From: Tenebrio molitor
Lineage: Eukaryota; Arthropoda; Insecta; Coleoptera; Tenebrionidae
NCBI RefSeq assembly: GCF_963966145.1
Contig: NC_091051.1
Coordinates: 21,266,001-21,330,000 of the forward strand
Direction: 5' to 3'
Length of the DNA stretch: 64,000 bases
The position numbers and the translations under genes were made by a program. Each line of letters starts with the position of its first letter. Position 1 is the first letter of the stretch. Shown here piece after piece: positions 1-12,914 of the stretch. The notes under the pieces are model-generated. The model did no database searches, had not been told where the DNA came from, and saw only the letters and a program-made list of their open reading frames with translations.

Positions 1-82
1 CATTTCGCTACCTGATCTGACATCCACCTTGATACCTGCATTTGGAGGAACTCATTTGCGCCGATAATAATAATAGCACGTA

Positions 83-226
83 TAGTAGGAACACTTCCAT
101 TGTACCCAATAAAATTTTATGAGTCATTATGGTATCAATGGTATCAATGGTGTATACAATCGGGGGGTTTTTAACTTTTAAGCGCAATAAAATTTTAGTG
201 GACCCAATGGAAGTGTCCCTACAGTA
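83..226. mobile_element. Short inverted-repeat element (MITE)
   Basis: The ends are inverted copies: GTAGGAACACTTCCATTG on the left pairs with CAATGGAAGTGTCCCTAC on the right, and the match continues inward through ACCCAATAAAATTTTA. A short direct repeat, GGTATCAAT, occurs twice in the middle. There is no coding capacity. The region from 227 to 1930 holds AT-rich DNA with no supported gene; a slightly GC-richer patch at 1040-1230 is unassigned. Confidence 0.75.
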
Positions 227-1930
227 ATAACTCATTCTCATAAATGAATATTTTGCGTACACTTTCTTAACAAGAAGCAGATTTTGACAATCCCCTCCTT
301 CTTCTGAGAAGCCTTGAAGTAAGTACCGAGCGCTCATTTAAATTTATTATTAGAGTAGGCTATGACTTTTAAATTAGATTGGTAACAGTGACTGTTGACA
401 GCTTTTTTTCTTACGGATAGTTATTTTAACAACGCTGAACGGCAGGAAAATGGTGAATGGAAGTATTCTATATATACAAATTTGCGTTGAAGATTTTCAA
501 ATTGCATTCCCTAATTTTCCAAAAACGCTGTAACTGTTTAGGTTTTGGAAAATGCGTTTGAAAATATGAAACGACGATGATTGATAATAAATAAATAGTT
601 CTGATAATTAAAATGTGACAAAAACATTTTTTTTAAAATTAAGATTTAGTAAACCTAAGTATGTATTTCAAATTTGGTGTAGAAATTAATTAAATTTAAA
701 AACGATCTCTAATCAATTATACACGTTACAACAATAAATAACTACGTAGAGACTCAATTATAAAAATGGCAGTAATCGACAATATTTTTTTTATTTAAGA
801 AACCCATATAAATATCATATCGACCCCTTCGTCATTGGAGTAGGTACATTTGAATTAACAAAAAATATTTTAGAATTATACAAAAAAGAATTGCCAATAA
901 CGTATTACTGGCTGCATTTAAATTTCGTTAGGGTCAGAAAGTTATCTGAATCAGTCTTTTTTTTAGAATTTTTACAATAATTTTGTCTTAGTTATGATTA
1001 ATCAACTAATTTCCAGTTTAATTGTGACAATTTATTTCTGTTCTTACGTCAGATAAAAATGCAAAGCACGTCGCATCAGCATGATGTGAAATCCCTAGAG
1101 GCGCTTGAACACTGGCGACTTCATAAATCAAGAAGCTCCACGACTCTAAGCGAACCTCTGGGACACATTTCAACCACCGCTTTCGATATGATTCATAGAC
1201 TGACAAATGTTATAACTCTATAATAACACTGTGAATTTGTCAAACGAGATAGCCTGTCCTTCAGATGATCGTAAAATCATTTTAGAGTAAAATGTTTTCC
1301 CAACAAGATCATCATGTGGAATGTATTAGTTCACCCCGTTTTATTGTTCGCAGCACCACTTTCTTCCTAAAGAAAAACAAACATATAGGACGTTGTGTTT
1401 CTGACATGAAGGTAAATTTTATTGCGGGCGGTGTGTCAGTGTGAAGTTCCAATAAAACCGTTATCAGTAGTCCTTTACTAATAATTATTGTCAGTCTAAT
1501 TTATGATTTCAGTCAATATTTTAGTTAATATACGACTGCATAATACATAATAATGAGTAAAATGTGGGATCATTTCATCAGCCCACAACTGTACACAAAC
1601 AGAAGAAAACGAAAAAGCGATAAACACTAAAAAGTTATGACCTTAACATTTAAATGTGACGATTATATGGCAGGATTGATGCTGAGAGTATTAAGAAGGA
1701 TCAAAATTACAGCCAGATAAATTTAAGCAAGCGACTATTTGAAACAAGCCGACACAATTATATTTATCTCATCAGATTTAACGGTGTATGTGAGACAAGT
1801 TGTTGTAAATCAAATAAAAAACACCTGATAAAAGAATGTTCTCCATGGTGATACGAAGTTATTACAAAATGTAATAATGGCTTTCAAAATGTTGTAAACA
1901 AAAAGGTTTTTATTTGGCGTTCTCAATCAC

Positions 1931-2158
1931 GAAATGAAAAAGACATTTTGTGCAACCGTACGCGAAACGAATACTTCGCGTACCTAAAACAGGGCGCGAA
2001 ATCGAATTTCGCGACCGTTGATTTTAACGACGGCCGTTAAAGAAATGAAAAGTACTTTTTGTGCAACCCTACGCGAAATGAGCACTTCGCGTACCTAAAA
2101 CAGGGCGCGAAATCCAATTTCGCGACCGTTGCTTTTAACGACGGCGCGGCCGTTAAAG
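1931..2158. repeat. Two-copy tandem repeat, unit about 111 bp, CpG-rich
   Basis: GAAATGAAAA...TTTTGTGCAACC begins at 1931 and again at 2042, and the two units match over almost their full length. Each unit has two internal palindromes, one around TACTTCGCG/CGCGAAA and one around GCGCGAAAT/ATTTCGCG. The CpG density is unusual for the surrounding DNA. From 2159 to 3275 I see only AT-rich sequence without a supported gene. Confidence 0.8.
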
Positions 2159-3275
2159 TAAACGCCATTTTAATATTTGATACAAATCAAATCTATGTAA
2201 GACTGGCGTTTAGATTTTTGGGTATGAAATTAAAAACCGCAGAATTTATAATACGTACTTTTTAATTCTGGAGGACTACCTACACGAAACTGAAACATCA
2301 TTTTCACTACAATTCTCTCCCGACATTTTTACGATTACATATTTACAAAGTGAATTGTTTTATTTATGTCATTTCCATATAGCGACATGTAACCGGAATT
2401 TATATGTATTTATTGACGGTGAAGTAAATTTTGCTTATTCGTTTTATAAAAATTACAAATTTTCGGTTGCACAAAAAATGTTGTGTACAGCTTGGCCGTG
2501 AAATCGTTTAACATCATCGAGATTGTCCTGGCTCGGTCGCAAGCGCCCTCGGCGACAATTTTTCTCTCGGTACGCAGTATTTTACATTCGTAAGAATGGG
2601 TAATTTACTACTCTCGTGTCAAAAATAAATTACTCCATAGAATTCGCACTTTTAGGGAAATAACGTTTTTCATGTTGTGTGTAACTAGAATTTTCAGAAG
2701 TAATTTTGAATGCTTAAGGTTGGTTACTATGAATTGAGAAATTAGTTCCAATAAATATGCCGCCAGAAACCAAAATTGATTGTGAAACGAAAAAACATCC
2801 ATCACTTAGCGAGAAATAGAGCTATATCCAAACTGTTACAAGGAATTCGCTACCTTACGGTTACGATATCTTTTGTTTGTCACCAGAAACCACAGAGCCT
2901 CCAACCTAACCAAATTTATGGCAACCTAGTAACGAATATCCCTAAATCATAGCGAGTAATTTATTTTGACAAGATTATACCTTTATTACCAAATGCGAAG
3001 CCACTGGTAAGCAGATTTTTTGCGGAAATGTCAAAGAAATGTCAACGTTGTGCTTTTGCTAACCTACAAAACAACTCTTTGATTTCGGCAAAGTTTACAG
3101 ACTTTTACTGTAATTGTAAGCTACAGTTATCCCAGAATAAGTAATAAAATGGGTTTTACCGTTGAAGATTTTAGATAGGTAGGCAATCAATAAAACGACT
3201 GTGTATAGCAAGTATATCTACATATGCGTGGAAGTCAATCTAAAACAAACCTTTCGATAAAAAAAAAGGATGAGA

Positions 3276-3622
3276 TAGAGGGCGATTCAAACCAGAACAG
3301 GACATCACGTAGTCTGCGTAGAAAGACGTCGGCTCAGTCCATTGATTCGGAAGGGAAGGACGTGTATTACAGTGCCGGCGTTAGAAAGTAAAATTTTTCC
3401 CGTTTTTACGCTTATTGTTGTCTATCATAAGTGCTTGTGTACTACTTGTGTTGTGTAAAATGAAAAAAAAAACCTGTTGAAAATTGAAATCAATTTTGCT
3501 CATTCATTTCGTAATGTTTATTATTTTAATCAAGTAGTAATAGTTTCATACGCCACTGGTCACTTTAACGGCGCGCATCTTAAGCCCCGCCCTTGTCTTG
3601 TTCTGGTTTGAATCGCCCTCTA
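3276..3622. mobile_element. Inverted-repeat element (MITE)
   Basis: The left end TAGAGGGCGATTCAAACCAG is matched exactly, in reverse complement, by the right end CTGGTTTGAATCGCCCTCTA; the repeat extends a few bases further inward. The 347-bp element is GC-richer than its surroundings and has no coding frame of note. Confidence 0.85.
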
Positions 3623-3731
3623 GCACTCTTGATTTGTTTTCTTTTTGATCATTCGTTAAGTAGGGAACAAAAATGTCACCTTTGTAAATTTGACTTCGAA
3701 GCGATGTGGCTTCCTTTTTTACAGTGACAAA

Positions 3732-4055
3732 TATCGCGCGTTCAAATGAAATCTTGGGCTGGGAAGGCGTTGGAAACCGTCAATTTTTGTGTTTTTTTAA
3801 AGCGTAAATTAATTGGAGCATGTTGACAGGTAACCTAAAATTTAGAGCCTAAAATCTTTCTTTTTTTCTTTCTTTACATTAAAAAGAGAATAACTTAACG
3901 ATTTCTATTCTCGAAGCAAATATCTAAGAGCATCCTTTACTGAAAACAAACATGTTCAATTATGTCCCGATTAAACATAAACAAATGTCATTCGAGTAAA
4001 CGGTTTACTTTTTCCAACGCCTACTCAGCCCAAGATTTTATTTGAACGCGCGATA
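3732..4055. mobile_element. Inverted-repeat element with long termini
   Basis: Termini of about 50 bp pair: the left starts TATCGCGCGTTCAAATGAAA and the right ends with its near-exact reverse complement, continuing through the CTTGGGCTGGG/CTCAGCCCAAG and GCGTTGGAAA/TTTCCAACGC segments. A diverged copy in the opposite orientation lies at about 45491-45857. Confidence 0.85.
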
Positions 4056-4611
4056 CTTCTGTTGACCCTTTGCTATCGCAATACCATTTGTTTTAAGGAA
4101 TGGTCAAATAAATATTGCAAAATAAAATTAATATTTTGTGTTTTTAATCCAGTGTCTTTGTACTAAACCTTGTTAAAGTTAAATAACTCACTTTCCGTAG
4201 GCATATTTATTCTTTTATAATAAGATATGTAGAGAGAATATGAATGATATCTACGTAAAACTCCATAAATGATGTTTATAAGTTTGAATCATTATTCATT
4301 AATTATAAAGTAATTTCAGTAGATACGTCGGAGAGCGTATAAAGAAAAATGACAATAACAAATATCTTAACGAAGCTTATGATTTAAAAATGCAAGTTAA
4401 ATACATCTATAGTTTTCAATAGTTTATCGAAAATTATTCACAAATACTCTTACACCAACATACATATTTACATTTTTAGAATTTGACACTGACTATATTG
4501 ACACCTCGAATTATGTAGTTGGAATGAAATTTTTGTGCTCAAAGCAATAAATTTAATTTTTATTATTTAGCATAATTTATTATAATTTGTGTGGGGTAAA
4601 CTCGAGTGTTC

Positions 4612-4940
4612 TACGGGGTTATTCTAAACGATTGTAGTTGAAGTAGGCCATGCCCATGTTATTACATTTTTGCCGCTTTCATGTGAACTGTCAGTTTTGT
4701 CGCTGTCACTGTCATTTGTTAGGTGAAAAGTGCGGTGATGAGATTTTTTTTTGTTTGTTAAATTAACGATTGAATTCAGAAATATTGAGTTGTTTTGCAC
4801 CCAATTTAACTCCCGTGTGTGAACGGTGTGTACTCACTTACTCACATCATTTTGATTTTTTTTTTTATGTGGAGTGGCAACCATAAATTTTACATTCAGT
4901 TTACGCCTACTTTGAAGAAAATCATTTAGAATAACTGTAT
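4612..4940. mobile_element. CAGGGTTATT-family MITE, copy 1
   Basis: It starts ACGGGGTTATTCTAAACG and ends TTTAGAATAACTGTAT, and shares interior words (GGCATGCCC-like, TTTTGCCGCTTTCATGTGAA, GAGTTGTTTTGCACCCAATT) with copies at 7221-7546, 35936-36238 and 60685-61024. It is non-coding. Confidence 0.8.
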
Positions 4941-4943
4941 ATC

Positions 4944-5135
4944 TATAGGGTTATTATAAATTATTGTCCCATCGCAGTTGGCGTTGGTGACGTAGTTGAA
5001 TGTGCCGCAAGCCTCACCACATGAGTGAGACTAGTTTGTCTAACTTTGCGAGGCTGGCCAAAAGTTAAAATTTGTGTCGTTTTCAACACCAACTGCAATG
5101 GGACAATCATTTATAACAACATTAATAACCCTGTA
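4944..5135. mobile_element. MITE with CAGGGTTATT-type ends, abutting copy 1
   Basis: The ends TATAGGGTTATTATAAAT and AATAACCCTGTA are inverted, and subterminal TTGTCCCATCGCAGTTGGCG pairs with CCAACTGCAATGGGACAA. Only the outermost bases resemble the neighbouring family; the interior is unrelated, so it is a related subfamily inserted next to copy 1. Confidence 0.75.
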
Positions 5136-5337
5136 TTTTCCTAAATTAAGCGAAGTCGCAACGATGCATTTAAAAAATTATCGACATAACGTTAAATTAG
5201 GTATACACTTTCATTTTTTTTAGATGGACTGAAAAAAAAACGCTGGTTCCAGAGCACGACTGGACTGGACAAAAAGTCCAGTTAAATTTTACTTTAATTT
5301 CAATTTAAAACTAAAGGGTACATACTACTTATAAATA

Positions 5338-5574
5338 TACGGTGTGATCAAGAATGACTGTGTCTGTTGGTAACAATGAAATTTGGCAAATTTTAAATTT
5401 ACCATCAAAGGTTCATTTTTATGAGAGCATAAACATAACCAGCATAACCAAAAATGTTTTTAATGTCGTCTCAAGTTAAAAAAATTCAGCCAGTGCGAAT
5501 TACGAGACAAAAAACACCAGTACTTTTCAATTGTTTCATTGCCAACAGACTCAGTCATTGTTGATCACGCTGTA
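5338..5574. mobile_element. GTGTGATCA-family element, copy 1
   Basis: The left end TACGGTGTGATCAAGAATGA and right end TCATTGTTGATCACGCTGTA are imperfect inverted repeats. It is nearly identical to 9693-9918, and a fragment is at 46674-46770. The ends resemble those of the mariner-related 14156-14526 element. Confidence 0.85.
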
Positions 5575-6448
5575 CTATAAAGTAATATTATATGTACTTA
5601 GGTATAGGTACGGGGTTATTCACCGTAGAGTTCCCGCGAAAATCTAATGTTATGCAACACAAAATATCAAAAGCTCAAATTGCTAGATACCTACCATGTT
5701 TAACGTTTTACAAATAAGGAATTAAAGTAGTTTCATTTTAAAAGTCAACATGACAGTTTGTTCTCTATGTAAAGTTATAAGAAGAAATATTGGAAGAAAT
5801 CAACGTTAGATAAAAACTTTAGAAATAGACCTATTTGGGTATCTTTACTATCTTTGAGAGAACATGTTGTGTAGCTTGGACAGTATTTTTACGGCACTCA
5901 CCAAATATCAGAATCATGTCTGTTTATTCATAGTTTGAATACATGATAAAATCGCGTATAAACTGACGTAGGTATTTTACCATGGATTCTAGATTATAAA
6001 TTATTTAAAATTAAAACTAGGCGGTGTTTTACTATTTTTTGGATTTTACACACGCATTTTTATACAATATGAAGTTATTTTTATATTAAGTGCGTGAAGT
6101 GAGTGTTGTCCTCGACGTGAACTAGTGTTTCGACACAGAAATGGTACTTTCGCCGAGGTTTATATACTATTTTATTCAATTTACAATCAATCATTTAATA
6201 AAACAAGCAACATTCTAATAATAAAAAATAAATAAAAAGCAACCTCCATAATATTATCGTTTATTTTGGCAAAATATTAAAACTTAGTAGGCGCGCACGA
6301 TTGAGATTGTATTAAATTTTAGTTCACAAAAGTGAAACCAAATTGACATTTACTCAAATTTTTTAACAAACAAAATGTGCGATTCTGATTTTTGAAGGAA
6401 ATCTGAATCAACGCAGTGACCATGTCGCTAGGTAACTAATAGAAAACA

Positions 6449-6585
6449 ATGCGTGAAGTGAAAAACAGAAAAGCTTATGTGTGTGAAATTGCATTTCACA
6501 CAGTGTTATGTATGGTTTCTATAGTTTCAATCTTACAACAGTGTAAAAAAACATTATATGTAAGAAAATGACTCACTTCACGCAT
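6449..6585. mobile_element. Small inverted-repeat element
   Basis: ATGCGTGAAGTGA at 6449-6461 pairs with TCACTTCACGCAT at 6573-6585, a perfect 13-bp inverted repeat. A further GTGCGTGAAGTGAGTG lies at about 6090. The interior carries another short palindrome (GTGTGAAATTGCATTTCACAC-like). Confidence 0.5.
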
Positions 6586-7220
6586 AGATAACTATGCGTG
6601 AATATCAATTTTTTGAATTAATTATAGAAAAAAAAACTATTTCTTTTTATTTACGATTATAATAAAGACTCGGTAGAATGCGTTAGGTAGAGTATGATCG
6701 AGAAAAAATGAGGTAGGGGTATGGACAACAACATTTCCACAAAAGTGCTGCGTAACTTAATAAACTTAATGACTTTTCAACATCTGAAACATTGAGGTAG
6801 GTGTGCTGTAAGTTTTAAAACCAATAGTTTGTATGTATTATACAATATAATTTCTATGTAGGTACTGGTGCGAGTATATATTCGTAATACATTTCTTTAC
6901 TACTTAATTTGTCTTTTTTTTTCTTCTTTCTCTTAAAATCTTTCAAAACCGTAAAGTGGACTTTTTATAGATCTGAATTTTATTTCAAAAACAACATTTA
7001 AGCCAGCTCACACCTTGTTTTACTTTAATGGTGTTTTCAAACATTTATTCTAATGCAGTAAGGAAGCGTAGTCCCTAATGGGAGAGATCCTTAAGAATCA
7101 ATCATAAAAATGTATTTGAAATTGCAAAAAATTGTGGCCATAGACTTTTTTGGGGATTGTGTCACCCTTGCTTTGTTGTGGTAAACGCGAATTAATTAAT
7201 AGTCTTTTGACAGAGCGTTA

Positions 7221-7546
7221 TACAGGGTTATTAATTATGGCATTTTTGCCGCTTTCATGTGAACTGTCAATTTTTGTCGCTGTCACTGTCATTTTTTAGG
7301 TGAAAGAGTGATGGGTGTTTTATTTATTTTTTTTAAATTAACGATTGAATTCAAAAATATTGAGTTGTTTTGCAAACAATTCTAAAAATATTGAGTTGTT
7401 TTGCACCCAATTTAACTCCTGTGTGTGAACGGTGTGCACTCACTTATTCACATAATTTTGACGTTTTTTATATGGACGGGCAACCATAAATTTTACAATT
7501 AGTTTTTACGCCTACTTGGACTACAATAATTTATAATAACCCTGTA
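7221..7546. mobile_element. CAGGGTTATT-family MITE, copy 2
   Basis: It begins TACAGGGTTATTAATTATGG and ends ATAATTTATAATAACCCTGTA-like. Compared with copy 1 it lacks part of the left subterminal region and has a small internal duplication of AAAATATTGAGTTGTTTTGC. Confidence 0.8.
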
Positions 7547-7868
7547 TTACCGCTTCTTTTACTTCTTAGCTGTTGTTTTAGAAAGAGCTCAGCTTACTAT
7601 TAATTCCTTTTCTTAGGGCATTACGAAAGATAGAATTCTAATAAACTAGAAACATCTCCGATGGGTATTCTCTTCTTTTGTTATTAGTGATGACACGTAA
7701 TATTTTTTAAACGACCAATGGTTTATACAAAAAAAAAATCCTACACCTGGAGAAGAGTTAACGAACTAATAATGAAACGACGCATTATTCAAATTTCAGC
7801 AAATTAAAACCATTGAATCGTAGGTACTAAACGTAGGTATCTAACAGAATTCCGAGCAGAGGTATATA

Positions 7869-8580
7869 TACCGTGTGTAGAATTGGTTTACGAGACATAG
7901 GATTTTACATGTAAAAATAAAGAGTTTCAATTATTGGCTCCCCTAATAATTTTATGCCAAAATAGTTCAAATAAAAGTTAGAGAGAATTAAAAATAGTGT
8001 CTAATTCCACTCTTTGTTTTTTTCTAACATCTTGTGGTACTGAAAGAAAAGCAAGAAAGGAGTTAACACAAAAATACAAAAAAGTAGCACTAGCCATGAA
8101 ATTTGACTTTTAAAATACTATGTATTAGTCGGATGGTTTCTCTATTATTTAATTGTCTTTTAATTTGCCGTTCAAATGAAGTCGTACAGGACTACAGGAT
8201 GAATGAAAAGGTAACTTCCATTAAATGCTCAAACTTCTCTCCAGTTCTTCGAATTGTTTCTATGGCAGGAATTGATCGGTCTGGGAAACCTGAAGCAAAT
8301 GTTGCTTAAAAAAGATCCTCCATTATAACATTTAAAGAAAGAAACAGAATTTCATGCTTAGTAGTACTTTTTACTGTTTTTGTGTCAACTCCTTTCTTGC
8401 CTTTCTTTCAGTACCAGAAGATGTTAGAAAAAAAGTAAGACCGAAATTAGACAGTAATTTTAATTCTCTCCAACTTTCATTTTAACTATTTTGCCGTAAA
8501 ATTAATAGGGGAGCCAATAATTGAAACTCTTTATTTTTACATGTAAAATCCTGTCTCGTAAACCAATTCTACACCCGGTA
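7869..8580. mobile_element. Foldback element with arms of about 230 bp
   Basis: The left arm, starting TACCGTGTGTAGAATTGGTT, is mirrored by the right arm ending AACCAATTCTACACCCGGTA. The pairing is nearly continuous over 7869-8103 and 8350-8580 (for example AGTTTCAATTATTGGCTCCC). The 250-bp loop holds a 68-codon frame without recognisable similarity. The arms could form a long hairpin if transcribed. Confidence 0.85.
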
Positions 8581-9692
8581 TAAATGTAGTGAAAAAGTAA
8601 TTAAGACACACTATATTGTATCTATAAATAAAACAAAAATCAGAAAAACACTTTCATTATAATTTTCTTTTATCCCCGAATGATAGCAATTTAAAATTGT
8701 CGTAATGTGTCTGAAGGTCGAGTAACATTTTCATTGTCGTCTAAATTTAAAAATATTGGAAATTATTATTTATCGTTATGGAAAACTTCTAATGTTTATA
8801 TGCTGCGGCAAGCAATAATATTGACTAATAATTTATAAGTGCAAGATTTATTGTCTCATAAATGTTTTGTTTGTTTGTCGTTTGTACACTTGAGTTTGTT
8901 AAGTGCAAACAATTAAAATAAAAACTCGCCGAAATTCTTCTCAAACATTTACCACAGTGCCAAAATGTAAGTACGTAACGTAACTACATTACTAAATAAA
9001 TGTATTAAACTAAAAAAAGAAAATGTGTCTGCTTAACAGTCTGCAAAATTCCTGGGCTAATTGTTATTCTACAATTTAAATGTACATACAAATGAAAAAG
9101 TATCAACCGAGTTTGAGAAGACAATTATTATTACAAATTTTAATTTTCACAAAGTGGTTCGTAAAGTAACTTGATGCACTGTTATTGGGTGAATAATGGC
9201 AAGTGAAAGTCAAAGGTTACCTATAAAAGAAACGGCACAAAAGTTTTTTGTTTACAGAAGTTTAATTGTATCTATCTATTTAAATTAGTTAATAAAATTT
9301 TATTCAAAAAGTTATTGACCTTGGTCAAATTTCATTATCATCATTTACCAGTAAAGCAAAAATGAGTCAATAATATGGGATAGAAATTAAAAGAAAAAAA
9401 TAAATGATGAAAGTACCAAGCCATACCTTTTAAGTACCTACCTGTTTAGTACCTACCTGTACTTGTGATTTTAAACCCCTTACAAAATTCCAGTCTTCTT
9501 AGAAAATATCACCTAAATACCGGCGGTTACTTTGATCCCTCAATAACATTTAAATATTCTCAACAAAGAGGACCAGCAGAACAGACAGGAGACAGGTCAG
9601 TACCGACTTCACTGTATTTAAAGATTTTAAAATTTGGACCTTGATTCAAATTAAAAATGAAACGTAGGTACGCACCTTCTAGGTAGTAGATT

Positions 9693-9918
9693 ATACGGTG
9701 TGATCAAGAATGACTGAGTCTGTTGGTAACAATGAAATTTGGCAAATTTGAAATTTACCAAAGGTTCATTTTTGTAATAGCATAAACATAACCGGCATAA
9801 CATAATGTCGCCTCAAGTTAAAAAAAATCAGTGAGTGCGAATTACGAGAGAAAAAACACCAGTACTTTTCAATTGTTTCATTGCCAACAGACTCAGTCAT
9901 TGTTGATCACACGCTGTA
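9693..9918. mobile_element. GTGTGATCA-family element, copy 2
   Basis: Same orientation and interior as 5338-5574 (for example TGTTGGTAACAATGAAATTT), with small deletions. It ends GATCACACGCTGTA. From 8581 to 9692 the sequence is AT-rich without a recognised feature. Confidence 0.85.
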
Positions 9919-10902
9919 GTAGTTTAAGGAAGGTGTCAATTGCTTTTAACAATTAAGGTACCTAGTTTTAGTTTCAATACTTTATTGAACATGCCTACTT
10001 ACCTGTAACAACTTGTCTGAAATTTGCATGGTGCATCTTGTAAATAAAATGTATTCGAGTGTTAAATATATTGATATCATGTCATTTTTTATCTAAAATA
10101 CACATAGGTGCCTAAACAAAGTTTAATTCAAAAAATTTCCAAAATTTTTAAAATTTATTAAGGTGCTGCACACATGAAAATATTGTCGACAAGGTGTTCA
10201 AATATGGTGTCTTGTGGTTTTACGTTATTAATCTCCAATGTTGCTATCTGTGACGAGTGCAGTTTATAATTCAACAATTAAAGTAAGTAGGTAGGTATGA
10301 TATGATAGGTTGATTGAACACGAGATAAAGTACATATCTTCGATATTTTATTCAAAGTACCTATGTAATTTTATCAACTCTATGTTCTTATCTTCGTTTT
10401 TATTAAATTTATTGCAGATATACCTGGTTACAATTCTTCAATAAATTTTGCGAGAAAGTTGTGAAATATAGATAAAATTCCATTCCAGTTCTGTAAGAAA
10501 AATGTCATTCTTTATTTTCATTTTTTTTATATGTAGGTACCTAAATGGTTTCATTTTTCATTAATCATTAAGATGGAAAAGTCTAACATACCTATTAAAC
10601 GAGTAAATAAATTAACAAAAAAACTTTTCTGATACTTTTTGAATTTGTAAAAATGTACATACTTAGTTTAATTAATATTATTTTTTTATTAAATGCAACT
10701 TTGTTGCAACTGCCTTTTCTCAATATCAATCAGTAGGTATGCTAAACATACCTATTCCTACCTGCACTTAGTGCCAAAATTTCTCCTACTAATTAGTTTA
10801 GATCAACATAACAACATAATAAGTGTTAGACAAGAATAGCGATAAAGATCAACGCCAACTTGATGAACTTTTCAATTGAACACATGTTAGTAGTTAAATA
10901 TC

Positions 10903-11081
10903 GAGCGTTCAAATTAATTTGTAATCGAGTCATCCATGGATTTGAATCCGTATGTCTTCTGCGATTGATATGTCAAGATCTGACCTGTGTTTCAAGTGTG
11001 TTTATTGGAGCGTGGAGTTCAAGTAACGACATACGATTTCAGATTCATGAATAACTCGATTACAAATTAATTTGATCGCTC
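10903..11081. mobile_element. GAGCGATCAAATTAATTTG MITE, copy 1
   Basis: This 179-bp element has inverted ends (GAGCGTTCAAATTAATTTGT and ACAAATTAATTTGATCGCTC). It is the reverse-oriented partner of the 179-bp copy at 62774-62952. From 11082 to 11567 I see only AT-rich DNA. Confidence 0.85.
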
Positions 11082-11567
11082 TTTATTATGATTCAAGACA
11101 ATCAATTTTAACAATTCTAAGTCCCTAAGTAGAGGTTTTAAATTGGAACTGCAGCTGATTTAAAAACTTTAAATTAAATACGAGTAGGTACGTAAATAGG
11201 TATCTACATATTTATCAAAATATAATACATAATAATAATAATAGATGATAGATAGACCCCTATAGTTTATCCGAAAATAAATATGTATCTACTTGAACAT
11301 TAATTTATTCCACTTTTGAATTAAAATATAGAGATATCTAAATGTACATTTTTACAAAAATGTTAGATACCTATTTCGAGCCCCATCTTTTAATTTTTAA
11401 TTCTACCTATATCTTAGTAGTATCATTCTTTTATTACAACAAAAAATTGAAAATTTCAACAGTCAGTCTATGCATACCTACCAGTCGTTAGGTACCTATG
11501 CATATTAAGTATTCCTACCTAAATCAGTTAGGTATATTCGCTCTTCAAACAATTAGATGCACTTATG

Positions 11568-11971
11568 TATACTGGGTACCCCAAAATTCGCGGAACAACT
11601 CAGTGGGGCAATGCCAATTCATGCTAGAAAATAACCAGAAAAATTCAGAAAAGTTCTGAATGATTGTGATTACGTTTGCAATTATTAACTTCATTATTTC
11701 CAGCATTTACAAGAAATGATTTTATGTTGGTTTTACCTCAAATAACCAGTGGCAACATGGCTTTGATTTTCCTTTCTTATTACCACGGATACAACAGCAA
11801 TTAAATACATATTTGCAGACTATTGGGATACACAGCATGTTTTTAAATGTTGCCACATTTCGTGTACCTAACAAATAGGTGCATATTTTCTATAAAAAAG
11901 AAAAAAATACCTGATATTTTAATGACTACTTAACAATGTACTGCAGTTTTGGGGCACCCAGACCCAGTATA
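11568..11971. mobile_element. Inverted-repeat element (MITE)
   Basis: The left end TATACTGGGTACCCCAAAAT pairs with the right-end segment TTTTGGGGCACCCAGACCCAGTATA-like (11947-11971). No coding frame of note. Confidence 0.7.
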
Positions 11972-12659
11972 CAGTGTATTTTTATGTGTCACAGGTCTAT
12001 GACTTCTCAATCTCAACGTATAAGTCGAAATATAAGTAACGTAAATTATTTTGTATTATCAAAGAGTTCAAGTAGTTTTTTTAATGATGTTAATGATATA
12101 CGTCATTTAAAAAAATCGTTTTTGGAGAGAACTGGCCTACAAAATATTTCTAACTAGATCAAATTGTCACAAATGTACCTATGTAATTTTTTAAGACTCT
12201 AAAAGTAACAGATTCTAAAACTTTTTTCGGTAGGTATTGTATCTAATGATTTATTTTGTGTTGTTTTAATTTACTTCATACTTTTTCTGCTTTTTATTTA
12301 AATACATAGAAGGAAATATTTTTTACTTAGAGAAAAACGTTAGATATTTAAAATGAAAAGACAGTAATGTAAAAATTGATTTAACTTTAAAATATAGAAA
12401 AGCAATTGGTTGAGAAAACACAAGACGCCGCCTCAGAAAGAGGCATGTGCATACCTATATACCTACTAGGTACACATATTAAATATTTTAGTGAATTCAT
12501 TTTTATGTTGTTCTGTAAGTTTTCAGGTACATCTGACGGCATATTTTGAGACAGTGAACAACATAAGACCGTAGCAGCATCAACGTAATCAGTAATTATT
12601 CATTAAAAAAACATAAAACGTACACACGCATGAGACATGTAATTACATATTGCTCAATG

Positions 12660-12914
12660 CAAGGCCAACGAAAATCGCGTTGTTTGATTGGCCTCTCAGC
12701 CGCAGCGCAGCCATGATAGAAATCCTAAATTCCCATTGGCCCCCACGTGAAGTCGAATCCCGCCCCCGGACCTGAATCGGATCGGCCAAATCTTATCTCG
12801 GCCACCGCACTCACCTTTGTAATGTAGGTACGTGCGCATTTAGCGCCCGTATTTTCGCCAAGTGACAGTTCGTGTGTTGAAAGAGTGACTTAGTGAGTTC
12901 TAGTGACCGTGGGT
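12660..12914 (+). promoter_or_regulatory. cad: Presumed caudal promoter and 5' UTR
   Basis: This block immediately precedes the caudal start codon and is visibly richer in G, C and CpG than the surrounding DNA. It contains CCAAT-type sequence in both orientations (GATTGGCC near 12687, CATTGGCC near 12736) and a GATA-like CTTATCTCGG near 12793. There is no obvious TATA box. An initiator-like GACAGTT lies at about 12864-12870, which would give a 5' UTR of roughly 45-50 nt, but the transcription start is inferred and not demonstrated. The stretch from 11972 to 12660 upstream is AT-rich with no recognised element. Confidence 0.5.

Noticed and set aside
12903..12914. Upstream extension of the caudal frame with a GTG start
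   Set aside because: Eukaryotic initiation at GTG is unlikely, and the ATG at 12915 gives the family-typical MVSYYN start.
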